The position numbers and the translations under genes are program-made. A stretch of DNA of 64,000 nucleotides from the NCBI RefSeq assembly GCF_016481285.1, contig NZ_JAENBP010000001.1:62001-126000 (forward strand), in the 5' to 3' direction. Under the pieces are notes generated by a model, which ran no database searches, was not told the DNA's origin, and worked only from the letters and a program-made list of their open reading frames with translations. The DNA is from Streptococcus zalophi (GTDB taxonomy: Bacteria; Bacillota; Bacilli; Lactobacillales; Streptococcaceae). How positions within the stretch are numbered: the first letter of the stretch is position 1; every line of letters starts with the position of its first letter. This document shows, in pieces, positions 8,044-16,420 of this stretch.

Positions 8044-8105
8044 ATTATACACCTCTTTGTCATCTAATTCAAATAATTATGTAATATTTCTGTAATATTT
8101 TGTAA
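8044..8105 (-). promoter_or_regulatory. Promoter with three TTACA repeats (copy 2)
   Basis: On the minus strand, -35 TTGAAT (8072-8067) and -10 TATAAT (8049-8044) are 17 bases apart. Three TTACA repeats lie upstream at 8105-8101, 8095-8091 and 8084-8080, with the same 10/11 spacing as copy 1. The spacer (TAGATGACAAA...) is nearly identical in both copies, so the whole regulatory region was duplicated along with the gene. Confidence 0.7.
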
Positions 8106-8133
8106 TATTTTATTGTTAAAAGTTTGTTCCATC

Positions 8134-8160
8134 AAAAAAATCACCTTATCGGTGATTTTT
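8134..8160 (-). terminator. Terminator of the PTS operon
   Basis: Arms AAAAATCACC and GGTGATTTTT around a 5-base loop lie directly past the stop of the 49-residue gene. An A run on the plus-strand left side gives the T run for minus-strand transcripts. Confidence 0.85.
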
Positions 8161-8161
8161 C

Positions 8162-8311
8162 TTATTTCTTTTTCTTCATCAGATAAAATCCAAGTAAGAC
8201 TAGACTAAGACCTGATAGGATATTAAGGTATTTATTACCCATTGTTGGGCTAATGGCAATAAGAAAGAATCCAATGGCCATTAAAAATAGTGAACCATTT
8301 TTTTGTGTCAT
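8162..8311 (-). CDS. 49-residue membrane protein downstream of EIIC
   Basis: Starting at ATG 8311, one base past the EIIC stop, this encodes 49 residues (MTQKNGSLFLMA...) with two hydrophobic segments separated by a short turn and a KKKK end. The tight junction with the EIIC gene and the terminator directly after it support a real, co-translated gene. No family is recognised. A small membrane protein made with a PTS permease might stabilise or modulate it, but that is only inference from position. Confidence 0.6.
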   Translation of the reverse strand: MTQKNGSLFLMAIGFFLIAISPTMGNKYLNILSGLSLVLLGFYLMKKKK

Positions 8312-8312
8312 T

Positions 8313-9686
8313 TTACTCGCCTGCTTTGACTTTATTGGCAGAAATGACAAATGGTGTCCAAATCAGAAAGGCAACAAATAGGTTAAAGAGCGATACTAAG
8401 GCAGCCATTATATTACCTCCTGTTGCTAGATAAGCGTATAATCCTGGAGGAGTAATCCAAGGAACCGCTAGAAATACTGGTGGAATTAAACCAGAGGCGG
8501 TTGCTAGGTAGGCAATAGTAACACAGATTGGTGGAATAATCAACCAAGGAATAGCAAAGATTGGGTTAAGAACCATTGGAATACCAAAAGTAATAGGTTC
8601 GTTGATATTAAATAATCCCATTGGTGCTGCTAATTTAGCAACGGCTTTATGTTCTTCACGTTTTGAGAAGATAAAAATAGCAATGATAAGGGCTAACGTC
8701 ACACCAGAGCCACCCATTTGTGCAAAGGCATCAAATGAACCACGTGTCCAAGTCCATGGGAGGTTAGCCACACTATGCGTTGCTTCATAAACGGCAGTAT
8801 TTTCATTTAGTGCTGGGATATAAATACCATCTAAAATTGGGCCAAGAACGTTGTGACCATGAAGTCCAAAGAACCAGAATAATTGCACTAAGAAACTTAA
8901 AAGAATAACTGAACCTAGTCCTTGTGAAAGTCCCATTAAAGGTCTTTGAATGTACTCAGAAATAAGATCACTCATTGCTAAACCTGATAATACAAAGGTT
9001 AAGTAGGCAATAATTGAAGTCGCATAAATAGCTGCTGCACCAGGAATAATGGCAACAAAAGCTTTGTTTACTGCTGGTGGTACACTATCAGGTAACTTGA
9101 TAGTGATATTACGTTTGGTTAAAGCAGCATAAACAAATGAGGCAATGAAACCTGTGATTAAGGCCGTAAATAAACCTGTTGCTCCTGCGTATTTTAAAGC
9201 AATAGCTCCCCATTCACTCACTTCAAGTGAAGAAACACCATCTGATGAAACAATTGTTAGTCCCAAATCTTTTAAGGAATTAACGACAGATGAGTCTGCC
9301 CCTTCTAAAGCAGTTGTAATGGTTAATGATTGAGGAAGTGTAGCAATAAATGCTGCAATTGAAATTAGCCCACCTGCTAAAGGATTTACTTTGTTCATAA
9401 CAGCCAAGTTATGTCCTAAAGCAAATGAAAAGACAAGTGCCATGATACCAATCGTTCCGAAATAAACATAGCCATTAATATTAATCACAGGTTGCATGGC
9501 TTCAACAAAGCCAGTCATTCCCATACTTGTTGGAATGTCTCGTAAAAAAACATTTAATAATACCGCAACAGCACCAGCCATAGTGATTGGCATCATTGCT
9601 ACAAAGGAATCACGGACAGCTACTAGATGTCTTTGCGATCCGATTTTTCCTGAAATCTCCATAAATTTAGTCGATAAATTTGACAT
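8313..9686 (-). CDS. PTS lactose/cellobiose-family EIIC permease
   Basis: The membrane-embedded sugar translocator of a lactose/N,N-diacetylchitobiose/beta-glucoside family PTS, 457 residues with about ten hydrophobic segments. The family stretch FNINEPITFGIPMVLNPIFAIP is present and so is FFGLHGHNVLGPI. It works with EIIB (10525-10839) and EIIA (10202-10525) to import and phosphorylate a beta-linked sugar. A GAGGAG ribosome site precedes ATG 9686. The GH1 and MupG-like hydrolases encoded upstream in the same cluster point to a beta-glucoside or amino-sugar disaccharide, but the exact substrate is not readable. Confidence 0.9.
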   Translation of the reverse strand: MSNLSTKFMEISGKIGSQRHLVAVRDSFVAMMPITMAGAVAVLLNVFLRDIPTSMGMTGFVEAMQPVININGYVYFGTIGIMALVFSFALGHNLAVMNKVNPLAGGLISIAAFIATLPQSLTITTALEGADSSVVNSLKDLGLTIVSSDGVSSLEVSEWGAIALKYAGATGLFTALITGFIASFVYAALTKRNITIKLPDSVPPAVNKAFVAIIPGAAAIYATSIIAYLTFVLSGLAMSDLISEYIQRPLMGLSQGLGSVILLSFLVQLFWFFGLHGHNVLGPILDGIYIPALNENTAVYEATHSVANLPWTWTRGSFDAFAQMGGSGVTLALIIAIFIFSKREEHKAVAKLAAPMGLFNINEPITFGIPMVLNPIFAIPWLIIPPICVTIAYLATASGLIPPVFLAVPWITPPGLYAYLATGGNIMAALVSLFNLFVAFLIWTPFVISANKVKAGE

Positions 9687-9730
9687 TTCAAAATCTCCTC
9701 TTTTTTATTTTTAATATATTTTTGTGCTTA

Positions 9731-10192
9731 TCATAAAGTCAATTCATTTTCTATCTCTTGATTATTTTCTTTAACATATTTAATCATACCAGTCAGTTGG
9801 GCATCAATTTGCCTTTCTAGACTTTTTTTCAGGATTTTTTCCATCAGAAATTGATTGGCTTTTTGAAAAACATCTGTAATCTCATTTTCTTGCTGATAAG
9901 TAATCAAGGTTGTTTGAGGTGCTTTTTCTTCTAAAAGATATGAAATATGTTGTTTGCCACGATTTGAACTAAAGGTAACACCGTAAACATTTGGTGCATC
10001 AAAATACTCTAGCGTGATACGAACCTGATGTTGATTTTTAGCACCAAAAGATTTGATATAAGTCAAGCCAGTTTTAATATCGCTATCTTCTAGTACCCTT
10101 TTAGTGCTTTCATAGTAATCTTTTTTTAAAGATGCCACGATAGCTTCAAATAATGCTTTTTGTGGAACCTCTCCTTGTTTTGTTACAATCAT
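9731..10192 (-). CDS. DUF3284-like protein of the PTS cluster
   Basis: A 153-residue soluble protein lying between EIIA and EIIC genes. Its sequence and position fit DUF3284, a domain found in many lactose/cellobiose PTS operons of Lactobacillales; its role is not established. The predicted fold is alpha/beta with a long C-terminal helix (KANQFLMEKILKKSLERQ). It starts 9 bases past the EIIA stop and shares the operon. The family name is from recognition, not search. Confidence 0.7.
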   Translation of the reverse strand: MIVTKQGEVPQKALFEAIVASLKKDYYESTKRVLEDSDIKTGLTYIKSFGAKNQHQVRITLEYFDAPNVYGVTFSSNRGKQHISYLLEEKAPQTTLITYQQENEITDVFQKANQFLMEKILKKSLERQIDAQLTGMIKYVKENNQEIENELTL

Positions 10193-10201
10193 ATCATCTC
10201 C

Positions 10202-10525
10202 TTAGTGAGAACTATCTATTTTTTCATAAAGTGCGATGACTTCTTTAGCCATATCAATAAACGTTAAAGCTGTCATCAAATGATCTTGACCATGGATTAA
10301 TAACAAAGATAATTCAACCGTATCACCAGATGCTTCTTGAGTTAAAAGTTCTGTTTGTGATTTGTGAGCAATGTTTAATGCTTCATTTGCCTGTTTGATT
10401 AAGTCATGTGCTTCAGTAAAATGGCCAACCTTAGCTTCTCGAATGGCTTCAACGGCTTTCCCTTTGGCATCACCACCATGCATGATAAGCCCCATGACTG
10501 CTTCTAGATTTGCTGGTTCTGCCAT
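10202..10525 (-). CDS. PTS lactose/cellobiose-family EIIA
   Basis: A 107-residue helical phosphocarrier that takes phosphate from HPr and passes it to EIIB. The active-site stretch LLLIHGQDHLMTA is present with His78, the same number as in the well-studied LacF protein. Length and the N-terminal EAVMGLIMHGGDAKG motif are typical. Its start codon overlaps the EIIB stop by one base, so the two are translationally coupled. Confidence 0.92.
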   Translation of the reverse strand: MAEPANLEAVMGLIMHGGDAKGKAVEAIREAKVGHFTEAHDLIKQANEALNIAHKSQTELLTQEASGDTVELSLLLIHGQDHLMTALTFIDMAKEVIALYEKIDSSH

Positions 10526-10839
10526 TAGTCTTCTCCCATCATCTCTAAAGCAAAGTTTAGAACATTTTCACCATTCATAGTCCCATAATCAACCATATTG
10601 ATATCAGCTACTTTGATGTCTGGTTCAAATTTCTCTTTGTATTCATTAAGCATGAATTTCACTTGTGGACCAACTAAGATGGCATCAATAGCTTTTCCAC
10701 CCACTTCATTATCAACTTCAGAAACTGGCACAGCCCAAATATCTGCATCAATTCCTTTTTCTTTTGCAGCAGAAGACATTTTTGTAACCAGCATGCTTGT
10801 TGACATACCGGCATTACAAACTAACATAATATTTTTCAT
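10525..10839 (-). CDS. PTS lactose/cellobiose-family EIIB
   Basis: A 104-residue cytosolic phosphocarrier with the P-loop CNAGMSTS and the phosphorylated Cys8. It passes phosphate from EIIA to the sugar bound by EIIC. It directly follows the PRD regulator gene and precedes EIIA in one transcription unit. A GGAGG site lies ahead of the ATG. Confidence 0.92.
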   Translation of the reverse strand: MKNIMLVCNAGMSTSMLVTKMSSAAKEKGIDADIWAVPVSEVDNEVGGKAIDAILVGPQVKFMLNEYKEKFEPDIKVADINMVDYGTMNGENVLNFALEMMGED

Positions 10840-10850
10840 TTTTTCCTCCT

Positions 10851-12845
10851 TTAACCCTCAATCAATTGGGCAAATATATTAATTAAATTTTCATAAGTTG
10901 GTGTTTCTAAAAGCTTTGTTTGTAGCTCTTTGTTGTCGACAAAAGCTACTAGACTTGGTGAAACAAATTTTAAATAGTGATTTCTACCTTTTGATGGCGA
11001 TAATAAAAAGATAAATCTGATGGCATTATGTTTGTCATCCCAAACTATAGGATGTTTAAAAATCCCAACAACAATCTGTTCAGAATAAGTCATTGGTACA
11101 GCCGGATGAGGAAAAGCTAAACTCTCTCCAAAAACTAGCGGACTGTAACTTTCTCTTAGAGTGATTTGATCTAAAAATTGATGAATAAACTGCGGTTCTA
11201 CTGCTTCATTCAATTGTTCAATCAGTTGTTTTAGAGCTTTTGTTTTCGTGGTTTCTTCATCAAAATAAATGATCTTATCTTTTGAAAAAACAGCTGTTGC
11301 TATTTGTTTATCCTTTTTAAATTCAGAAAGAGATTTTAACGACTTTTCTTGTTTATAATGAGATTGCTCACCAATAAATTGACGAATGGCTTCTACATCT
11401 TCCTGATTTAAAAGCACACTAACATGAATAATTGGTGTTAAAAATAACAAATGATCTAAACTAATTGATGAGATGACCAAATCAATATTTTCTAGCCTTT
11501 CTTCGCTAACCTCATAATAGCTAACCACATCTGCTATCTTGAGACTGCCAGCAAATTCTTTTTCCAAACGATTTTTTAACATCATGGCACTGCCATAACC
11601 TGTAGCACAGACGACTAGCACCTTCATTTTATGACGATTAGCATATCTTTCAATTGCAGCCATGATATGAAGAGCAATATAAGCCCATTCATCATCGCCA
11701 ATCTCATAATGAATGAGTTCAGGCATCGTTCTAAAGATTTCTTTAGTCAGAGCAAAAATATCAGGATAGTGTTCGATCACTTCTTCAAGAAGAGGGTTGG
11801 CTAAATGAATGTTATTTTCCATTCGAATTAGTAAGGGATTAAAATGGGCCAAAAGGCCATTAATAAGATTTGTATCCTGGTCTAAGGGCATTTGCGTTGC
11901 TTTTGCAATATCATTTAGCTTTTCTTTGAGATGTTGTTCCAGTTGATTTTTTGAAACACTCTTCTCAGATAGATTGGTTGTTGAATGTTTCACTGTCAGG
12001 TGAAGAGCGATGTAGTTGGCTTCTTCTTTTGGAAAACTAATAGATAATGCATTTTCTATTCTAGCTAAAATTCTCCTTGCAACTTTATATTCAAGTGATA
12101 ATTCAATGTTTTTAGAAATAGGAAACACATCTAGAGGGTAGCCAGAGCGAATACGTTTTATCATTAGTGCAATATGTAACACCAAATTATGAATGACAAA
12201 ATCTGATAGCCTGAGTTTAGCATCACGACATTCATCTAGAACAAAAATAGTTAGCTCTGCAAAATTGATTTTATCAAGGATGGTATCACCCACAACTGCA
12301 AACATGGACTCATCAAAACTATCAAGAAAAAAATAATCCATGATAAAATGACGAATATCTTCTTCTCTCCCCTTAACCCAGATGCCTTTTTGACTTGTTT
12401 TTAATGTTAAAGCATAAGGCTTAAGTCGTTTTTTAATATCGTTTAGAACACTTGAAAGAGTTGTCTTACTGATAAACAAATCACTTGTGAGTTGTTCAAA
12501 AGATTGTCGTGGCTCTTCAAAAAATAATTTATTAAGAACATAGTGCTGTCTATCACCAGCTTCTTCCACTTGCCTAATGTCTGTCATCTTTTTTTTCGAT
12601 GCTAAGACTTCCTGCCAAAACACTTCAAACTCAATGGGGCGCTCAATGGTTAAAAGATAACCCTGTCCTTGTTTTGAATGAATAGTGGCTCCTTGATCCT
12701 TAACAGCTTGGGCCAACTGTTTTAAATATTTTCTAGCCGTCCGATCACTTGCTTTGATTTCCTCTGCCAATGCTTTACTTGAGACATAGGAATTTTTTTG
12801 TTTTAATAAAACGCTCATGAGGGCGATTTCTTTTTTTGATAACAT
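10851..12845 (-). CDS. PRD-containing transcription activator (LicR/MtlR-type)
   Basis: A 664-residue regulator of the BglG/LicR/MtlR type. In order it has an N-terminal helix-turn-helix pair (residues 1-~120, with SSKALAEEIKASDRTARKYLKQL), two PTS regulation domains (~190-400), an EIIB-like domain with VLVVCATGYGSA (~400-490) and a C-terminal EIIA-like domain (~520-664) with a His in ESLAFPHPAV. PTS-dependent phosphorylation at these sites normally switches such activators on or off. It lies at the head of the EIIB-EIIA-DUF3284-EIIC operon and probably controls both that operon and the upstream GH1-MupG unit, which carry a shared 20-base element. Confidence 0.88.
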   Translation of the reverse strand: MLSKKEIALMSVLLKQKNSYVSSKALAEEIKASDRTARKYLKQLAQAVKDQGATIHSKQGQGYLLTIERPIEFEVFWQEVLASKKKMTDIRQVEEAGDRQHYVLNKLFFEEPRQSFEQLTSDLFISKTTLSSVLNDIKKRLKPYALTLKTSQKGIWVKGREEDIRHFIMDYFFLDSFDESMFAVVGDTILDKINFAELTIFVLDECRDAKLRLSDFVIHNLVLHIALMIKRIRSGYPLDVFPISKNIELSLEYKVARRILARIENALSISFPKEEANYIALHLTVKHSTTNLSEKSVSKNQLEQHLKEKLNDIAKATQMPLDQDTNLINGLLAHFNPLLIRMENNIHLANPLLEEVIEHYPDIFALTKEIFRTMPELIHYEIGDDEWAYIALHIMAAIERYANRHKMKVLVVCATGYGSAMMLKNRLEKEFAGSLKIADVVSYYEVSEERLENIDLVISSISLDHLLFLTPIIHVSVLLNQEDVEAIRQFIGEQSHYKQEKSLKSLSEFKKDKQIATAVFSKDKIIYFDEETTKTKALKQLIEQLNEAVEPQFIHQFLDQITLRESYSPLVFGESLAFPHPAVPMTYSEQIVVGIFKHPIVWDDKHNAIRFIFLLSPSKGRNHYLKFVSPSLVAFVDNKELQTKLLETPTYENLINIFAQLIEG

Positions 12846-12869
12846 CTACTTCTCCCTTAATCTCGATAA

Positions 12870-12883
12870 AGAAAGCGGTTTCT
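12870..12883. promoter_or_regulatory. cre-like site before the PRD regulator
   Basis: AGAAAGCGGTTTCT fits the cre core (12 of 14 positions, symmetric ends) about 25 bases ahead of the regulator start. It implies CcpA control of the PTS operon. Motif evidence only. Confidence 0.4.
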
Positions 12884-12929
12884 TATAATTCTATTTTATC
12901 AAATTTCTCCTAAGAAAGGGATCTGGTTT

Positions 12930-12949
12930 TTTCCTTATCGATAAAGAAA
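12930..12949. promoter_or_regulatory. 20-base palindromic element (copy A)
   Basis: TTTCCTTATCGATAAAGAAA is an inverted repeat with only one mismatched pair. The half TCGATAAAGAAA recurs at 12863-12874. The left half TTTCCTTATC and the end GAAA recur in the element upstream of the GH1 gene at 15576-15595. A likely binding site of the PRD regulator encoded next to it. Confidence 0.5.
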
Positions 12950-12955
12950 TTTTCC

Positions 12956-14050
12956 TTAATCAGACAGTAAATTTAGACGAAAATCTTGCCAAGGATCTAA
13001 ATAAGATAATAATACAACATCTTCTGGTATGATTTGAGCCACAAGATTTGCCTTTTCACTTATCTTAAATGAAGTTAATGCTATTTGTAACTCACCTTTA
13101 TAACGTGTATAAAGATCATTATCAATGATAATACTTCCTCGTCTAACGTCCTTATTATCCTGTCGTTTAGGGATAGATTCTTCTGCAAAAACAAGTCGAG
13201 GTTGGGTAGAGCGAATCACATAATCTGACCTATCCCCACGATAGTGATGAGGAAATTGGATGATTTCTTTTTCAATAGGTGTTAAAGAAACGATTGATTT
13301 AACATCTAAACTAATACAATTCTCTTTAAAAATCTCAACACACGTTTCTAATTCTTTTTCAGAGATAAATTGATTAGCGATAATAATATCATCAATCAAC
13401 CCTGTGGCTTTCATAAATTTTATCTGAGAACGTATGGGTAAATGACGATCTTTCTCCAAGGTTGGAAGACCTTCTGACAAGGGCCAAGGACCCTCATTAG
13501 CCGATTGGGCAGAAACAAAAGCTGCTGTCTTTATTCCATGTGACTTATAAAACTGTGACATTTCTATAAAATAATCTAAAGACAAGCCCGTAAATTCATG
13601 AGGATAGAAATTGTGACAAGCAATGAGATTAGAAGACTTAGCATTTTTATCTAATAATGCTGTCAATAACCTCTTATCAGTACTCATATTTAGTTCAATC
13701 TTAATATCGTAAGGGTTATGAGTGAGTGTCACAATTTCCTCTAGAGGGAGTGCTTCATCTAGACGTAAACCAGAAAGCCCAAGTTGATAAGCAATCGCAA
13801 GCAATTGGTTTTGCCAACCACTGTTTTTAATAACAGTAGGACTGATATCTAAGACAACACTTATTCCTCTCTCATTAGCGTAGTGAATAATCTTTTGATA
13901 GTTTTTAAATGTCTCTTCCTGCTTGTCAGTGTTTTGTAGCCAGCTCATAAAAAGTCTCTTTGCGCCATAGCGATGAAGCAAATCAATATAATCATATATT
14001 TCTTCAGGCGTGTGTGTGTCTGGGTAAAGTGAAAAACCTAGTTGTGGCAT
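12956..14050 (-). CDS. mupG: MupG-like 6-phospho-glycosidase (DUF871, GH170)
   Basis: A 364-residue cytosolic protein of the DUF871 family, whose studied member MupG cleaves MurNAc-6-phosphate-GlcNAc. The N-terminal TIM-barrel-like part opens with LGFSLYPDTHTPEEIYDYI and RLFMSWLQN; the C-terminal ~110 residues form the small all-beta domain of the family. It follows the GH1 gene by 15 bases. In this family members next to beta-glucoside PTS genes may act on other phosphorylated disaccharides, so the MurNAc substrate is not certain here. The family call is firm, the substrate is inference. Confidence 0.8.
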   Translation of the reverse strand: MPQLGFSLYPDTHTPEEIYDYIDLLHRYGAKRLFMSWLQNTDKQEETFKNYQKIIHYANERGISVVLDISPTVIKNSGWQNQLLAIAYQLGLSGLRLDEALPLEEIVTLTHNPYDIKIELNMSTDKRLLTALLDKNAKSSNLIACHNFYPHEFTGLSLDYFIEMSQFYKSHGIKTAAFVSAQSANEGPWPLSEGLPTLEKDRHLPIRSQIKFMKATGLIDDIIIANQFISEKELETCVEIFKENCISLDVKSIVSLTPIEKEIIQFPHHYRGDRSDYVIRSTQPRLVFAEESIPKRQDNKDVRRGSIIIDNDLYTRYKGELQIALTSFKISEKANLVAQIIPEDVVLLSYLDPWQDFRLNLLSD

Positions 14051-14065
14051 AAGACACCTTCTTTT

Positions 14066-15469
14066 TTATCTGGTAAAACGGTTGGTTAGACTCAATTCTT
14101 TAAACCAGTATCCTGACTTTTTAATAATTCTTTCTTGTGTTTCTAAATTGAGTTCAACTAATCCATAACGATTTTTATAGGCGTTTAACCATGACCAACA
14201 ATCAATAAAAGTCCAAAGCATATAACCTTTACAGTTGGCACCATCTGAAATGGCACGATGAAGTTCGATGAGGTGGTCTTTGATAAACTCAATACGATAG
14301 TCATCTTGAATGATACCATCGACTTTAAATTTTTCTTCTCCTTCTACTCCCATACCATTTTCAGTAACTAGCCATTCAATGTTGCCATAGTCTTCTTTGA
14401 TGTTCATTGCAATGTCATAAAGACCTTGCTCATAAATTTCCCAACCACGATGTGGATTGATTTTCTTACCAGGCATATCATAGTGCTCAAAATAGTAACT
14501 AGGCATAAAAGGTTCTCTTGGATCCGGTGTTTTTTCAGGTGCTTTAACACGTAGAGGCTGATAATAATTGACTCCTAAAAAATCTACGGTATTTTCTTTG
14601 ATAATGGCTAACTCTTCACTAGAATAGGCAGGAGTTAAGTCATGTTTTTTAATGATATCAACCAGTTCTTGTGGGTAAACACCAAGTACAGATGGGTCAA
14701 GAAAGCTCTTAGTTTGGAATAAACCAGCTATGCGAGCGGCAGCAACATCTTCTTTTGACTGACTTCTTGGGTAGGCTGGTGTCAAATTTAAGACAATACT
14801 AATTTTGTGAGAAGGATTCAACTCATGACAAGCTTTTACCGCTAAAGCACTTGCTAATTGTGTGTTATAAGCTACTTGAACGGCTGCTTTGGCATCTACT
14901 TTACAAGGATAGTGGAGTTCTCCAAGATAACCACACTCAACAGGAACAATCGGTTCATTGAAGGTAATCCAAGTGTCTACAAGATCGCCAAAGGCCTCAA
15001 AACAAGTTCTAGCATACGCTTCATAAGCCCAGACAGTTTCCTTATTTTCCCAGCCACCTTTTTCTTGCAAAGCATAAGGTAAATCAAAATGATATAGATT
15101 AACGATAGGTTTAACGCCAGCGTCTATAATCCGTTGAAAAACATCTCGGTAAAATAGGATGGCTTCAGGATTAACATCTCCAGTGCCCTTTGGAAACAAT
15201 CTTGACCACTGAATCGATGGTCGAAAAACACTATGACCTGTTTTTTGTAATAAGTCGATATCAGTTTTGTAGTTGGTGTAAAAAGTGGATGTTTTTTCTG
15301 GTCCAATGCCATTGTGGAATTTTTCTGGTGCAATACTATACCAGTAATCCCAGTTATTCATCCCCTTACCATCACCAGCTACACTCCCCTCACTTTGAGG
15401 ACCAGAAGTAGAACTTCCCCATAGAAAACCTTCTGGAAAAACATATTCTTTTTTAGTAGTTTCAGTCAT
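14066..15469 (-). CDS. GH1 6-phospho-beta-glucosidase
   Basis: A 467-residue glycoside hydrolase family 1 enzyme that would split the phosphorylated beta-glucoside or disaccharide delivered by the PTS. The acid/base motif TFNEP and the nucleophile motif VTENGMG are present, as is the N-terminal FPEGFLWGSSTSGPQSEG. The length is normal. It is first in its unit, with a cre-like site and a regulator-like dyad upstream. 6-phospho-beta-galactosidase belongs to the same family, so beta-glucosidase is a best guess. Confidence 0.88.
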   Translation of the reverse strand: MTETTKKEYVFPEGFLWGSSTSGPQSEGSVAGDGKGMNNWDYWYSIAPEKFHNGIGPEKTSTFYTNYKTDIDLLQKTGHSVFRPSIQWSRLFPKGTGDVNPEAILFYRDVFQRIIDAGVKPIVNLYHFDLPYALQEKGGWENKETVWAYEAYARTCFEAFGDLVDTWITFNEPIVPVECGYLGELHYPCKVDAKAAVQVAYNTQLASALAVKACHELNPSHKISIVLNLTPAYPRSQSKEDVAAARIAGLFQTKSFLDPSVLGVYPQELVDIIKKHDLTPAYSSEELAIIKENTVDFLGVNYYQPLRVKAPEKTPDPREPFMPSYYFEHYDMPGKKINPHRGWEIYEQGLYDIAMNIKEDYGNIEWLVTENGMGVEGEEKFKVDGIIQDDYRIEFIKDHLIELHRAISDGANCKGYMLWTFIDCWSWLNAYKNRYGLVELNLETQERIIKKSGYWFKELSLTNRFTR

Positions 15470-15550
15470 TTTATTTTCCTCTCTTTTTAATCATAATTAA
15501 CGTATGATTGACTATCTCTCTAATCGCATTATAAAAAATAAAACAACTAA

Positions 15551-15564
15551 TGTAAACCCTTTCA
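15551..15564. promoter_or_regulatory. cre-like site before the GH1 gene
   Basis: TGTAAACCCTTTCA matches the cre pattern at 13 of 14 positions, with the central CG replaced by CC. It lies about 80 bases upstream of the GH1 start and implies CcpA repression. Confidence 0.45.
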
Positions 15565-15575
15565 AGGACTAACTA

Positions 15576-15595
15576 TTTCCTTATCACAGTGGAAA
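15576..15595. promoter_or_regulatory. 20-base element (copy B) before the GH1 gene
   Basis: TTTCCTTATCACAGTGGAAA is a partial palindrome (TTTCC/GGAAA). It shares its left ten bases and its last four with the dyad at 12930-12949 by the PRD regulator gene, suggesting one regulator for both units. Confidence 0.45.
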
Positions 15596-15649
15596 TTATT
15601 CCTATTACTTTTTAGCTATTTTTACTGTCTTACCAATATGAACAACAAA

Positions 15650-15676
15650 AAAATCCTATTATCTTAATAGGATTTT
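15650..15676 (-). terminator. Terminator of alsS-alsD
   Basis: Perfect arms AAAATCCTATTA and TAATAGGATTTT around TCT lie just past the alsD stop, with an A run on the left of the plus strand. Confidence 0.85.
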
Positions 15677-15691
15677 ATATTCAAAAATTAA

Positions 15692-16408
15692 TTATTCTGA
15701 AGCTTCTATATCATTTCTAAGGGTATGCACATCAAAGGTTTTTTCTAAAAATGTCTGATTAGTGACTGGAAAATGCTGTTCTAGTTGATTAATAATACCA
15801 ATTTCGATAGCACCTTTTTCCATCACAAAATCCATGACATGACCACCAAAACTAACATCATCTGACAGAAAGTGAAGATGAAAACCTGCAACACTAACGC
15901 CGTGAAAGAGTTCTGGCGTCCAAATACCAACTAGCGTTCCTGAGATGTTCTCTTCAGTAAATTCAGGTTGATGTTTAGCAATCTCTGCAAATCGTTCACC
16001 CGTCTTTGATTTTGGAATCATTCGCACATGCATCTTAGAAAAAACACCCTTAACTTTGACTGAGAAAAAAAGATTTTGGCTGTCAAGTTTTGCCTCGATG
16101 GTTTTTTTAAGATTTTCTGAATCAATAGTTGTATCTTCTGTCCATGACTTAGTTTTAGTATGATTAACAACTGCCGCATAAGGAACTAAAACGTGATCTT
16201 TCACCAGATTAACTTTAACTTCATTATTAGTGCCAGTTGCTTGATAGGCTTTACCGTCAAGAACAATCAACTCCCCATCAATACTATCAACTGTACCAAC
16301 GCCAAAATTGCCATGTGTTAATAACTCTTTCAGTGGCATTGTTCCTTCATATAAACCAGCCATTAAGGATGCTAAGGTATTATGTTGAAATAAAGTTGTT
16401 TTTACCAT
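15692..16408 (-). CDS. alsD: Alpha-acetolactate decarboxylase
   Basis: This 238-residue cytosolic enzyme converts acetolactate to acetoin. The metal-binding HLHFLSDDVSFGGHV stretch near residue 180 is the family's zinc motif, and LFQHNTLASLMAGLYEGTM opens the protein as expected. It follows alsS by 12 bases with a GGGAGG ribosome site, so the pair forms a two-gene acetoin operon that drains excess pyruvate and protects against acid. Confidence 0.95.
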   Translation of the reverse strand: MVKTTLFQHNTLASLMAGLYEGTMPLKELLTHGNFGVGTVDSIDGELIVLDGKAYQATGTNNEVKVNLVKDHVLVPYAAVVNHTKTKSWTEDTTIDSENLKKTIEAKLDSQNLFFSVKVKGVFSKMHVRMIPKSKTGERFAEIAKHQPEFTEENISGTLVGIWTPELFHGVSVAGFHLHFLSDDVSFGGHVMDFVMEKGAIEIGIINQLEQHFPVTNQTFLEKTFDVHTLRNDIEASE

Positions 16409-16420
16409 CTTTACCTCCCA

